Positions 7,996-16,726 of a DNA stretch of 64,000 nucleotides are shown in pieces (position 1 is the stretch's first letter; every line of letters starts with the position of its first letter). The position numbers and the translations under genes were made by a program. Below the pieces are notes generated by a model. It ran no database searches. It was not told the DNA's origin and saw only the letters and a program-made list of their open reading frames with translations. Source of the stretch: Anaerobutyricum hallii (lineage in GTDB: Bacteria; Bacillota; Clostridia; Lachnospirales; Lachnospiraceae); contig NZ_LT907978.1 of the NCBI RefSeq assembly GCF_900209925.1, positions 3,381,001-3,445,000 of the forward strand. Direction: 5' to 3'.

Positions 7996-8492
7996 TATTT
8001 CATCCCCTCCTTCTGTGTCGATGCAGCATGCTTTGTATTATCCTTTGGTACATAAATGCTCAGATTCAAATGATAAATTTCGTCTTTCTGTGCTTTTTTT
8101 ACTTTCTTTCCGGAATATACAGCAATCTTTATCTTTTTTAAATCTGTTTTTTTACTATCGGAGTTATGGCCAGTCTTAGGCTCTGCCTCTTTCTTCTTTA
8201 CATCAGTTTCCGATACTTCCAGCCAATATGCCATATCCTTTTTCTCACACTGTTTCCAGTCTTTATCATAATAAACATATCGATGATAAAGAGAATTTAT
8301 GTCCCCTTCTAAAATTTCTGCCATAGAAGAGGCTTCCTGCTGTGCCTGATACAGATTCCTTGCTTTCTGGCTGAGCTCATGAGACTTTGCAAAAAAACGG
8401 ATACAGATTCCTGCGGTACATGAAAAGAATAAAATGCATATCATTAATTCAATTAAAAACAATCCGGACTTTGAATGTCTTACTCTTCTCAT
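7995..8492 (-). CDS. Type IV pilin-like protein with prepilin N-terminus
   Basis: A 165-residue protein whose N-terminus, 'KSGLFLIELMICILFFS', fits a class III signal: a glycine before the cleavage site, a hydrophobic helix and the Glu at position +5 of the mature protein that is needed for pilus assembly. The rest is a charged globular region. It overlaps the DUF4860 gene upstream by 4 bp and the membrane-protein gene downstream by 1 bp. It is more likely a minor (pseudo)pilin than the major subunit, since it is longer and more basic than typical major pilins. It needs a prepilin peptidase, which is not encoded here. Confidence 0.75.
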   Translation of the reverse strand: MRRVRHSKSGLFLIELMICILFFSCTAGICIRFFAKSHELSQKARNLYQAQQEASSMAEILEGDINSLYHRYVYYDKDWKQCEKKDMAYWLEVSETDVKKKEAEPKTGHNSDSKKTDLKKIKIAVYSGKKVKKAQKDEIYHLNLSIYVPKDNTKHAASTQKEGMK

Positions 8493-8974
8493 CGCTCATC
8501 TTCCCCATAAATCCTTGCATAAACTAATTCTTCCTGACCGCTTCCACTAAGATGAATTCGGAGCAGATCCTCCTTTTGTTTTATAACAGAAAATGTATCT
8601 GCACTCACTAATTCCTGTCCACTTTCCCATTCGATTCCCCGCTCTTTTTTTGTAAAAAGTTCTCGCAGCTTTCCTTTATATAAATAAATGTACGTCACAT
8701 ATCCTGTATTCTCCGGCTCATACAGCGCCAGCACTGTCTGGTTATGCTCTGTTAAAACTTCTACCTGTGAACTGCTGCTGTATTCTCTGATCTTTTCCTG
8801 CACATAAGCAACCGCTGTTCTTACTGTATAATTCTGCTTCAATCCATCCGCTGTTTTCTGATAAATATGTGCGCCCGAAAGAACCAGGGAGACTGCACAA
8901 AATCCAAAAAAAACAATAAAAATCAGCGGAAAGATCATATCAATCGTATGTATTTGCTTTTGTCTGTTATTCAT
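8489..8974 (-). CDS. DUF4860 domain protein of the pilus operon
   Basis: A 161-residue protein with one N-terminal membrane helix (about 11-34, 'MIFPLIFIVFFGFCAVSLVL') and an extracytoplasmic domain rich in beta strands, including 'YVTYIYLYKGKLRELF'. The pattern matches DUF4860, a Clostridia family found in type IV pilus-like clusters. The Glu-containing prepilin signal seen in its neighbours is missing, so it may be a minor pilin processed differently or an accessory membrane protein. It overlaps both flanking genes by a few bases, indicating translational coupling. Confidence 0.7.
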   Translation of the reverse strand: MNNRQKQIHTIDMIFPLIFIVFFGFCAVSLVLSGAHIYQKTADGLKQNYTVRTAVAYVQEKIREYSSSSQVEVLTEHNQTVLALYEPENTGYVTYIYLYKGKLRELFTKKERGIEWESGQELVSADTFSVIKQKEDLLRIHLSGSGQEELVYARIYGEDER

Positions 8975-9314
8975 CTAATAAAATCACCTGTACTTCCGGT
9001 CGGATATTTTTTGCAACAACTTCATAGCTTACTTTATACTTTTTCTCATTCCATGTGATTCCGTAATGCTTCTTTAAATATGTAAGAGACTCCGGATAGG
9101 CACCTTCCACTGAATAACAGTGGACAGCAGACTGGATTACCGCATTTTGAAGACTTTCCTGTTCCTTTTGTGCGGTTTCTTTTGTCACTGACGATACCCC
9201 AAAAAGCAGCATCCCAATCATCAGAATAAATACACAGATTGGAACAATAAGCTCTGTTCGAATAAAACCTGTATTATTTTTCTTTTTTATATTCTCTCCT
9301 GTTCCATTCTTCAT
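8967..9314 (-). CDS. Small type IV pilin-like protein
   Basis: A 115-residue protein with a basic leader, then 'TGFIRTELIVPICVFILMIG'. This is a prepilin-like cleavage site after Gly, with Glu at mature position 5 and a hydrophobic helix. The C-terminal part, 'SVEGAYPESLTYLKKHYGI', resembles the head region of short pseudopilins, where a 'YP.sl..L' motif is common. The gene lies between pilC and DUF4860 and overlaps the latter by 8 bp. It is the best candidate in this cluster for a pilus-forming subunit, but expression level and cleavage cannot be judged. Confidence 0.75.
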   Translation of the reverse strand: MKNGTGENIKKKNNTGFIRTELIVPICVFILMIGMLLFGVSSVTKETAQKEQESLQNAVIQSAVHCYSVEGAYPESLTYLKKHYGITWNEKKYKVSYEVVAKNIRPEVQVILLDE

Positions 9315-9347
9315 TTCACATTCTCCATCGTATATTTTGACATTTCA

Positions 9348-10388
9348 TTATCCAATCACAGAAAGAATTCCCATAAGCGGCATCATTACCGATAAAAGTA
9401 AGGCACCCACAAGAATGGATAAAATAATTACCATTGTAGGCTCAATTACTGAGACAAAATTTTGAATTTCTGCTGTTACTTCCTCATCTACCTGTACCGC
9501 GATCTTAGAAAGTGCCTGATCTGCCTCCCCAGTTCTTTCTGCAATCATGATCATCCTTGCATGGAGGGGCGAATAAATCTGTGTTTCTTTTATTACTTTT
9601 GAAAAAGATTCTCCTTCAAACATCTTTTCTTTGCTGTCTAAAAGTTTCTTCTTCGTCTCCTCATCCCCGTCCACAAGCGCTGCCGCCATATCAAATGCTC
9701 TTCCATAATCCATTCCACTCTGTAATGCCATAGAAAGTGCAGAAGATATTCTGGCACTGTTTAATCTTTTTACGATAGATTTACTTGAAAAGAACCGTCC
9801 TGTTAGTCTGTGCAAAACAACATTTCCCTTTATCGTCTTTAAAAGCCACCACACACCTGCCGCAAAAATGCAGATGAACACCGCCGGAATGACCCAATAC
9901 TGCTTTAATACTTCCCCGGCTTTTAAAAGCACTGCCGCCGGTCCTGTAATCTGACTTCCTAACTGCTCATACACCTGATTAAATACCGGCATAACTTTTA
10001 CGATCATCACAAGCATAATTGTAAGCAGCATACATAAAATCATTAGCGGATAGGAAATCGCACTCCGGATATCCTGCATTGTATTTTCTTCACGCTCATA
10101 ATAAGCTGCCAGACCTTTCATCGTCACGTCAAGATTCCCTGTTTCTTCTCCAAGCTTTGCCATCTGAATCACGTAATCCGTGAAAACTCCTGCCTTTTGT
10201 AGTGCTTCATAAAAAATGCCTGTTTCTTCAAGACAGGTTCTTATATCTGCATATATTTTCTTATATTCTGTATTCTGCGGTTCAACATCCGCTTCCATAA
10301 TCGAAATACCTTCTAACATGGATAAGCCGGATTCAAGAATCATCCCACTCTGCTCGCAAAACACAGCAATCTCATTATTTGATAACAT
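9348..10388 (-). CDS. PilC/GspF-type inner-membrane platform protein
   Basis: A 346-residue type II secretion F protein. It has two copies of the T2SF helical domain, roughly residues 1-130 and 200-325, each followed by membrane helices. Recognisable segments are 'MAKLGEETGNLDVTMKGLAAYYERE' and 'MIMIAERTGEADQALSKIA', plus membrane stretches near 110-135, 165-190 and 320-346. PilC couples the cytoplasmic ATPases to the growing pilus. It is the first gene of the pilus-like operon. Its length is somewhat short of classical PilC (about 400 residues) but fits Clostridia versions. Confidence 0.88.
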   Translation of the reverse strand: MLSNNEIAVFCEQSGMILESGLSMLEGISIMEADVEPQNTEYKKIYADIRTCLEETGIFYEALQKAGVFTDYVIQMAKLGEETGNLDVTMKGLAAYYEREENTMQDIRSAISYPLMILCMLLTIMLVMIVKVMPVFNQVYEQLGSQITGPAAVLLKAGEVLKQYWVIPAVFICIFAAGVWWLLKTIKGNVVLHRLTGRFFSSKSIVKRLNSARISSALSMALQSGMDYGRAFDMAAALVDGDEETKKKLLDSKEKMFEGESFSKVIKETQIYSPLHARMIMIAERTGEADQALSKIAVQVDEEVTAEIQNFVSVIEPTMVIILSILVGALLLSVMMPLMGILSVIG

Positions 10389-10455
10389 TTTCTGTCCCCT
10401 TATATCTCTCCCCTGTTAATTATGATTCCGAAATCATTTGCAAAAGCAAAAATTC

Positions 10456-11442
10456 CTAATGAATATACTGTACGTTGTAATTTGAAGAATCCGTAATGAA
10501 ATCCTTTATTCCATCTCCACCATCAGCCGCAAAGGTAGGATCCATCATCGTCCAGCTCTTTCCGTCAAACTGAATCACATTATCTACCCATCCCTGTTCT
10601 TCAAGATAGGTACTGATCCAGGCATGATAAATATTCGTTGCATATCCGATATCAAGACGAGTCGGAATTCCGGATGAACGAAGCATTGCCGTCATCAGGG
10701 CAGCATAATCAAAACAAATTCCTTTCTTCGTCTTCAATGTCTCATCGACATTCGGCAAATATCCACTCTTTACCGTCTCTGCCTTCTCTTCATCATACAC
10801 TATATTCTTTATAACATACTCATACACTTCCTGCACTGCCTCTAACTCTGTCTTTCCCTTTGTCAGCTTCTTTGCAAGCATAACAGCCTTCGTATCCTCA
10901 TTAAAATTCACATATTGATTCGAATACAAAAATGGTAAAACTTCATTTGCAAGCACTACATCCACTGTCTTCGTAAAAACAAGGGCATACCGGTTATCTC
11001 CCACATTTTCATAAGCAGATACTGCATAATTCCCGTTACCTGCTGTAAGCGGAAGTGCATTGTAGTGAGCATCCGGCTCAAAATAATATCGGTACGGGAT
11101 ATTATCGCTTCCTTCTACCTGCACCATTAATTTATCTGCACTGCCTTTGTATGCTACCATAAAGTATCCCTGGTCCGTATGAGACAGATCAAGCGATACT
11201 CCCTCTTGTTTCTCTGTCACCTTCCCATTCGCCTGCGGAAGAAAAAGATTCCCTTTATGATAATAATTCGGTATATCGACAGTCCCCTGCACTTCAAGCT
11301 GTACTTCTGTCTTTTGTTCTTCTGCCTTTCGCTCTGCTGACCGGTCAGAGCCGGATGCTCCGCAGCCCACAAGGCAAAATACCAATAAAAAAATACTTCC
11401 CCTCTTTAAAAAACGGAAAAAGTATTGTTCTCTATGCTTCAT
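10456..11442 (-). CDS. Transglutaminase-fold lipoprotein
   Basis: A secreted lipoprotein of 328 residues from the ATG at 11442 (an in-frame ATG at 11481 would add 13). The signal peptide ends in the lipobox LVGC. The C-terminal half has the papain-like transglutaminase core: the Cys in 'KKGICFDYAALMTAMLR', the His in 'IYHAWISTYLEEQGW' and the Asp in 'WTMMDPTFAA'. Such proteins in Clostridia may be peptidases or cross-linkers on the cell surface, and substrate is unknown. It sits 67 bp before pilC in the same direction and might be co-transcribed with the pilus genes, but no function in pili is shown. Confidence 0.85.
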   Translation of the reverse strand: MKHREQYFFRFLKRGSIFLLVFCLVGCGASGSDRSAERKAEEQKTEVQLEVQGTVDIPNYYHKGNLFLPQANGKVTEKQEGVSLDLSHTDQGYFMVAYKGSADKLMVQVEGSDNIPYRYYFEPDAHYNALPLTAGNGNYAVSAYENVGDNRYALVFTKTVDVVLANEVLPFLYSNQYVNFNEDTKAVMLAKKLTKGKTELEAVQEVYEYVIKNIVYDEEKAETVKSGYLPNVDETLKTKKGICFDYAALMTAMLRSSGIPTRLDIGYATNIYHAWISTYLEEQGWVDNVIQFDGKSWTMMDPTFAADGGDGIKDFITDSSNYNVQYIH

Positions 11443-11590
11443 TTCTATTTTACCGTCCTCTATCTTACCGTCTTGTAACAAACTTCCTTACAATTATACT
11501 CTACTTTGCAAAAAGTTCCAAGAACTATTACCCAGAATAATAAAGTTAATCCGTTGCCTCAAATCTCAAATTTATGTCTATACTTTACCT

Positions 11591-12124
11591 ATGAACAAGT
11601 TAAATAATACGAACAAATTAAATAAAATAACATTTTCTATCAGCATCATTATATTTTTATTATTCAGCTGCGGCATACTGTGTCAGACTTATATAGAAAA
11701 AAACTGTTTACTCTATGATAATTCCCTGCGGTTCCATGTACGTGCAGATTCTGATGAAAAGGAGGCTCAGGAAAGAAAACTGATCGTGCGGGATGCCATC
11801 CTGCAATATGTAAAAACAGATGTGGAACAGGCACACTCTGCCGGGGAATTAAAACAAACTCTTGCTAAAAAAACAAAACAGATTGCCCGGATTGCTGCAA
11901 AAGCTGCTGATGGTAAACCGATCCAGGTCTATTTTACACAAGAAAGATTTCCAATACGACATTATGGAGCTGCCATCTTCCCCGCCGGGGAATACCAAGC
12001 GTTACGTATAGATATCGGCAAAGCGCAGGGACATAACTGGTGGTGCGCTTTCTATCCAAAACTATGTTATATCCCAGAAAAAAAAGTGAATCTTTTCCAT
12101 GTATTTTATGATTTAATTCATTAG
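11591..12124 (+). CDS. spoIIR: Stage II sporulation protein R
   Basis: A 177-residue secreted signalling protein. It has an N-terminal membrane or signal segment (about 13-33), then 'LRFHVRADSDEKEAQERKL', 'FPAGEYQALRIDIG' and 'GHNWWCAFYPKLCYI', all hallmarks of SpoIIR. In Bacillus and Clostridium it is made in the forespore and acts across the septum to trigger SpoIIGA-dependent processing of pro-sigma-E in the mother cell. It is the only plus-strand gene between the pilus and germination loci and has its own terminator. This is good evidence that the organism makes endospores. Confidence 0.92.
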   Translation: MNKLNNTNKLNKITFSISIIIFLLFSCGILCQTYIEKNCLLYDNSLRFHVRADSDEKEAQERKLIVRDAILQYVKTDVEQAHSAGELKQTLAKKTKQIARIAAKAADGKPIQVYFTQERFPIRHYGAAIFPAGEYQALRIDIGKAQGHNWWCAFYPKLCYIPEKKVNLFHVFYDLIH

Positions 12125-12156
12125 GCGACCTGCAAATGCGGCAGGCCGCCTTTTTT
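12124..12156 (+). terminator. Terminator between spoIIR and gerAB-gerAC
   Basis: A GGCG.CCTGC...GCAGGCCGCC stem of ten pairs with one mismatch, followed by a long T run on the plus strand, starting at the last bases of spoIIR. It may also limit minus-strand read-through from the gerA genes. Confidence 0.85.
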
Positions 12157-12162
12157 ATTTTT

Positions 12163-14037
12163 TTATTTTTTATCTATCAATACAATTTTTCCATCTTCTA
12201 TTACAATCTGATGCAGTACGCTTTTTTCCGGGGATTGTTCTGTGTGCCGCAGGTAATCAATTGGAGTTTCGCAAATTTTTTCTGTATCATTTTTTAGATC
12301 AGATTTTATTTTTTGTTGTTTTTTGCTTTGTTTTATAAGAAGACTTACTTCCTGACCTGCTGCTCCTTTTGGAATATTTTTTACTTTGTAAAGCTTGTCG
12401 GGAGATGGTGAACTTACGACAAGAAAAACATTCGGTGATTTCTGCCAGCCGCCGTCCCATTCTTCTAACAGACGTATACAGGCTTCTTTATTTTCTGCCA
12501 TTTCCGGGCTGAAAAAAATAGTATAAATATGGTTCCACTCCATTTCTCCCGGAATAATCCGAAGATATTTTTCTTCTAATTCTTTCAAGGTTTTTGCTTT
12601 TATTTTTGTAATCTGACAGGGAATTTCCTCGTCTCGTTCTTCCATCTTATTTAAGTCTGCTCTTGCCACCTGAAACGCATATCCGTTTTCTTCGCCCGAT
12701 AATCTGTCCACATACAGGGATAAAACATAGCTTTTTTCTTCTATATCCGTCAGGTGCCGGCAGCCAGTTAAGGAAAAAGAACTCCCAAGGACAAAAAGAA
12801 TTGTAAAGAGATATAAAATCGGTTCTTTTTTCTTTATTTTATCCTCTGTTTCCGTACTCTTTCCCAGCTTCTTGTTTTTTGTATTTTTTCTGCCGGCAAT
12901 ATATACAAAAACTGGTAACAGCAATGCAAGCGGAACATCCACAAATATTTTATATTTCAGATAGGAATTCCACAAATATGGTTGTTTTTCCACAAGACAG
13001 GCTAAAAAAAGAAGACAAAGTATGCTTATTCCTGTCACGATCGTTTCTTTTAGGATTGGTTCTTTTGCGTTTGTTTTCTTCAAGGTTGCTTTTTTCAGGA
13101 TAGCTTCTTTTGATTTTTTTAATAAAAGCTGTTCTAACATCTTTTTTCCATAATAAAGATATCCGCTGATCACTGCCATCATACACAGAACCCAGACTAT
13201 GGCGGGAAGAATATCAAAGCGTTCAAGGAATCCGCCTGACATCCGAATCAGCTGCATCATTTTTATTACCGGCCACGCTGACTGTGTAGTAAGTGTTTTT
13301 CCTAACGTCCGTACTGCAAGAAAAATAAGCAATACATTACAAAAGAAAACACCAAAAGCTGCTGTAATAATGCTTCTTTTTGTTTTTTGTTTTGTTTTGG
13401 GTGCCGGTTTTAAAAATAAAAGGAATTCTATCGGACTGCCACATACGAAAAGAATATATCCGTTTCGCAGGCTTTGTATCGCGGTATCTGAAAAAATATC
13501 CCGCCAGACTTCTTTTATGGTTCCCGGCTGTATTGATGTTTCAATGCCCACAAAGGATAAGAAAACTGCAATACCATACGACACAAAAATCCATGGAAAT
13601 ATGAGTTCTAAAAAGCGGGCTCTTTTTTGCAGATTCGTATTCAGCGTATACCAGAGAAGAAGCGCCGCCGGAAACAGTATAAAAAGGAAACTGTTTTTCG
13701 GCATATATACTGTCTGTATCGTTTCTCCAAAAAAGTAAAAGAGGGCTACCACATTTATAGCGAATCGAATAAAATAGATACTCTGTATTGATTTTGGAAG
13801 GATTTCTGTATAACTTTTTGCATTTTCAGAAAACTGCTCCTGTATCTTTTCAGAGAGAATATAAAATACAACTGTTGCAATGATTAAAAAAATCCCGTAA
13901 AAAAGCACCGCCACACCGCCGGACTGTCCATTATAACAGGCAAGGGCAGGAACGGACAGCGCCCCCGCCCCAAACATTTCTATAAAAAGCATCCGCCGCA
14001 GCTGTCTTGGCGAAACCTTGTTTTCTGCTGTCATCAT
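12163..14037 (-). CDS. Spore germination protein: GerAB permease fused to a GerAC-like domain
   Basis: A 624-residue fusion. Residues 1-385 are a multi-pass GerAB permease (APC superfamily) with 'FIEMFGAGALSVPALACYNG' near the start and about ten membrane helices. After a charged linker there is one more hydrophobic segment (about 405-425) ending in a lipobox-like SLTGC (C426). It is followed by a domain resembling the N-terminal part of GerAC ('SYVLSLYVDR', 'PSPDKLYKVKN'). In ordinary gerA loci B and C are separate genes, C being a lipoprotein of about 370 residues. Here only about 200 GerAC-like residues follow. The start overlaps the GerAA stop by 4 bp (ATGA). Germinant is unknown. A missed stop or frameshift could mimic a fusion, but the frame is open throughout. 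Confidence 0.85.
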   Translation of the reverse strand: MMTAENKVSPRQLRRMLFIEMFGAGALSVPALACYNGQSGGVAVLFYGIFLIIATVVFYILSEKIQEQFSENAKSYTEILPKSIQSIYFIRFAINVVALFYFFGETIQTVYMPKNSFLFILFPAALLLWYTLNTNLQKRARFLELIFPWIFVSYGIAVFLSFVGIETSIQPGTIKEVWRDIFSDTAIQSLRNGYILFVCGSPIEFLLFLKPAPKTKQKTKRSIITAAFGVFFCNVLLIFLAVRTLGKTLTTQSAWPVIKMMQLIRMSGGFLERFDILPAIVWVLCMMAVISGYLYYGKKMLEQLLLKKSKEAILKKATLKKTNAKEPILKETIVTGISILCLLFLACLVEKQPYLWNSYLKYKIFVDVPLALLLPVFVYIAGRKNTKNKKLGKSTETEDKIKKKEPILYLFTILFVLGSSFSLTGCRHLTDIEEKSYVLSLYVDRLSGEENGYAFQVARADLNKMEERDEEIPCQITKIKAKTLKELEEKYLRIIPGEMEWNHIYTIFFSPEMAENKEACIRLLEEWDGGWQKSPNVFLVVSSPSPDKLYKVKNIPKGAAGQEVSLLIKQSKKQQKIKSDLKNDTEKICETPIDYLRHTEQSPEKSVLHQIVIEDGKIVLIDKK

Positions 14038-15548
14038 CTGCCCTCCTTTTTCCGAATCCGCCGTCCTTCCCTGGTAAATACCGGGCGTTTTAACATATAG
14101 GCAAATGGATAGCGAACATAATCGTCTTTTTTCTCGTCATAATTTAAATTCTCCCCACAGACAGATGGCAACATATACGGAACACCAAAGGATTCTAACT
14201 GTGATAAATGAAAGAGTAATGCAGCAAAGGTGAGCAAAAATCCATAGATTCCCCAGATTGCCCCTGTGAAAATAAAAAGAAATTTCAGCAGACGAAAAAC
14301 GGACCCGAACGATTCATTTGGCACGATAAAGGAGGCAATTGCTGTAAAGGAAACAACGATGACGACAATCGTACTTACGATTCCCGCTTCGACTGCCGCC
14401 TGCCCGACAATGAGTCCTCCGACAATGCCAATCGTTCCTCCAAGCTGCCCCGGCAGATGAATCCCGGCTTCTTTTAGCAGCTCAAATTGAAATTCCATCA
14501 GCAGGACTTCTAAGGCAACAGGAATCACGATTCCTGTGCGTGCCACAGCAACCGATAATAAAAAAGAGGCCGGAAGCATTTCTGTATGAAAAGCAGCAAT
14601 CGCCACATAAAGACCTGGAAATCCTATGGCAAACAGTGATGCAGCAAAGCGCAGTACTCTGGCAAAAGATGCTACTTCAAATCGTGTGTAATAATCGTCT
14701 CCCGCCTGAAAAAACATCTGATATGTTGCTGGCAGAATCAAAACACCCGGAGAATTGTCCACTGCAAGAACGATCCGCCCTTCTAATAATCCACTTGCTG
14801 CTTTATCCGGGCGCTCCGTATGCTGGAACTGTGGAAACGGACTCCATGCATTTTCTTCAAGAAGCTGCTCCACCATTCCCCCGTCAAAAATACCGTCAAA
14901 GCTTATATTTTTCACTTTTTCCCGTATCTTTTCAAGAAGCTCCGGCCGGACAAGATCTTCCATATATATAATCGCAAGGTCTGTTTTCGAACGTTCTCCT
15001 GTCATCGTATGTTCCATCTTCAGGCGTGGATCACGAATCCTCCTTCTTATCAGCGCTGTATTTATCCGCATATTCTCCGTAAAACTATCTTTCGGTCCCC
15101 GAATTACCATCTCCTGCTGCGTTTCCCCGACACCTCTTGATGGATATTTTTTCGTTGATAATATAATTGCTTTTTTGCAGCCTTCTAATAAAAGGAGGGT
15201 ATTACCGGATAAAATATCTGTCAAAATATTTTCAAAAGTTTCGTCTTCTTTCCAATCCACCGTTTCCATCACATGATTTTCTATATAAGAAAGCAGCTCC
15301 CTCCCGCTTATTTTCTCTTCCCATTTCTGTTTAAGAAGCGGACGAATCACAAAATCTTCTACCATATCCGCATCCGTCATGCCATCTACATAAATTGCCG
15401 CCGCCCGGCAAAAATCCGCAATACAAAACGGATTCTTCACGATATCACCACTTCGTTCAAACACCGCTTCTAGAAAAGCATAATCTTTATCAAAATCCCC
15501 TGTGAGACCCCCTTTTATTTTCTGATCCCGGCCATATACTATCTTCAC
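14034..15548 (-). CDS. Spore germination receptor subunit GerAA family
   Basis: A 504-residue GerA-type A subunit. It has a large soluble N-terminal half and a C-terminal membrane half (about residues 320-460). Family segments include 'ERSKTDLAIIYMEDL', 'GRIVLAVDNSPGVLILP', 'DDYYTRFEVASFARVLRF' and 'PNESFGSVFRLLKF'. Together with the GerAB-GerAC fusion downstream it should form an inner-spore-membrane receptor that senses a small-molecule germinant. The start is GTG at 15548 with AGAGGG upstream. GerA operons are normally made in the forespore under sigma-G; no clear promoter is identified here. Confidence 0.92.
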   Translation of the reverse strand: MKIVYGRDQKIKGGLTGDFDKDYAFLEAVFERSGDIVKNPFCIADFCRAAAIYVDGMTDADMVEDFVIRPLLKQKWEEKISGRELLSYIENHVMETVDWKEDETFENILTDILSGNTLLLLEGCKKAIILSTKKYPSRGVGETQQEMVIRGPKDSFTENMRINTALIRRRIRDPRLKMEHTMTGERSKTDLAIIYMEDLVRPELLEKIREKVKNISFDGIFDGGMVEQLLEENAWSPFPQFQHTERPDKAASGLLEGRIVLAVDNSPGVLILPATYQMFFQAGDDYYTRFEVASFARVLRFAASLFAIGFPGLYVAIAAFHTEMLPASFLLSVAVARTGIVIPVALEVLLMEFQFELLKEAGIHLPGQLGGTIGIVGGLIVGQAAVEAGIVSTIVVIVVSFTAIASFIVPNESFGSVFRLLKFLFIFTGAIWGIYGFLLTFAALLFHLSQLESFGVPYMLPSVCGENLNYDEKKDDYVRYPFAYMLKRPVFTREGRRIRKKEGR

Positions 15549-15658
15549 ATTTCTCCCTCTTTTCCTGCTTATTTTGTATACAACTCCTTAAGCATCTTTT
15601 ACAAAAATACCTTGTTAGTATTGAGAAATTTTTTCTTTTTTATACCAGCGTTTCTTTC

Positions 15659-15686
15659 TTGATTTTTCGTTAAAATGCGTTATAAT
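15659..15686 (+). promoter_or_regulatory. Promoter of ispE
   Basis: TTGATT (15659-15664), a 16-bp spacer and TATAAT (15681-15686), about 35 bp before the ispE start and ahead of its GAGGAGG ribosome binding site. It is a good match to a housekeeping sigma-A promoter. Confidence 0.7.
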
Positions 15687-15721
15687 AATTGTATACAAGA
15701 TACAGAGGAGGTACAATTTTT

Positions 15722-16726
15722 ATGACTCAGCCCTTACAGTTGAAAGCATATGCAAAGGTGAATCTGGGACTGGACGTATTAAGAAGGCGGGAAGACGGTT
15801 ACCACGAGGTTAGAATGATCATGCAGACAGTGAAACTTTTTGACCTCATTACTTTACAAAAGAATACATGCGGACAGATTCGGCTTTCCTCGAATCTGCC
15901 TTACCTCCCTCTCAATGAAAAGAATCTTGTCTACCGGGCGATTAACACGATTCGGACTGCGTATAATATTCCAGACGGTGTCGATGCCACAATCGAGAAA
16001 CATATCCCTGTTGCAGCAGGAATGGCCGGCGGAAGTACAGACGCAGCCGCAGCGCTGGTAGGCATGAATCAGCTTTTTTCTTTGGGAATCACACAGGAGG
16101 AACTTATAAAGCATGGACTGACCCTCGGTGCTGACATCCCATTTTGCATTATGAGAGGAACCGCACTTTCTGAAGGAATCGGAGAGATTTTAACACCACT
16201 CCCTTCTATTCCGGCATGCTGGTTTTTAATCGTGAAGCCAACCTTTTCCATGTCTACAAAGTTTGTTTATGAGAATCTTCATCTCGATGAACAGATGAAA
16301 CATCCAGACATTGATGGCATGATCCAGGCGATTAATCACAACGATCTTACCGGTATCACTTACCGCATGGGTAATGTATTGGAGCAGGTTACACAAAAAC
16401 ATTATCCGGCAATTATACAGATTAAAGAAAATATGAGACGGCTTGGCGCACTTGGTGCACTTATGAGTGGAAGCGGTTCCACTGTATTCGGTATCTTTAC
16501 TTCAAGAGAAGCCGCCGGAAAGGCCGCTGAATTCTTCCGCAAAGATCCGGGAATTAAACAGACTGCCGTTGTCCGTCCATTCAGCAAGGACCTTCCACAG
16601 TCCAAGCCTCATAAAAACCATAAGCATTTTACAAATTCTACAAAGAAATATCATTCGTCAACACAGAGAGAAAAATATTCAGGAAAAAGGGGAAGGAGAA
16701 ATACTCATGAAGGACACAAATCTTAA
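15722..16726 (+). CDS. ispE: 4-diphosphocytidyl-2-C-methyl-D-erythritol kinase
   Basis: A GHMP-family kinase of 334 residues. It phosphorylates the 2-hydroxyl of CDP-methylerythritol in the non-mevalonate isoprenoid pathway. Motifs are 'AYAKVNLGLDVL' (N-terminal Lys), the ATP-binding 'PVAAGMAGGSTDAAAALVG' loop, 'GADIPFCI' and 'LMSGSGSTVFGIF' near the C-terminus. The start at 15722 follows GAGGAGG; the upstream ATG at 15689 would add 11 residues unrelated to the family. After residue ~290 there is an odd basic, His/Lys-rich tail of about 45 residues that overlaps the next gene by 20 bp. The tail is not part of the conserved fold and may be disordered. Confidence 0.94.
   Translation: MTQPLQLKAYAKVNLGLDVLRRREDGYHEVRMIMQTVKLFDLITLQKNTCGQIRLSSNLPYLPLNEKNLVYRAINTIRTAYNIPDGVDATIEKHIPVAAGMAGGSTDAAAALVGMNQLFSLGITQEELIKHGLTLGADIPFCIMRGTALSEGIGEILTPLPSIPACWFLIVKPTFSMSTKFVYENLHLDEQMKHPDIDGMIQAINHNDLTGITYRMGNVLEQVTQKHYPAIIQIKENMRRLGALGALMSGSGSTVFGIFTSREAAGKAAEFFRKDPGIKQTAVVRPFSKDLPQSKPHKNHKHFTNSTKKYHSSTQREKYSGKRGRRNTHEGHKS

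Noticed and set aside
13199-13738. 179-codon plus-strand frame inside gerAB-gerAC
   Set aside because: It is antisense to a well-supported permease gene, has no recognised motif and a composition typical of shadow frames.
16467-16706. N-terminal extension of the GntR regulator
   Set aside because: This stretch is ispE read in another frame; the family start and ribosome binding site are at 16707.
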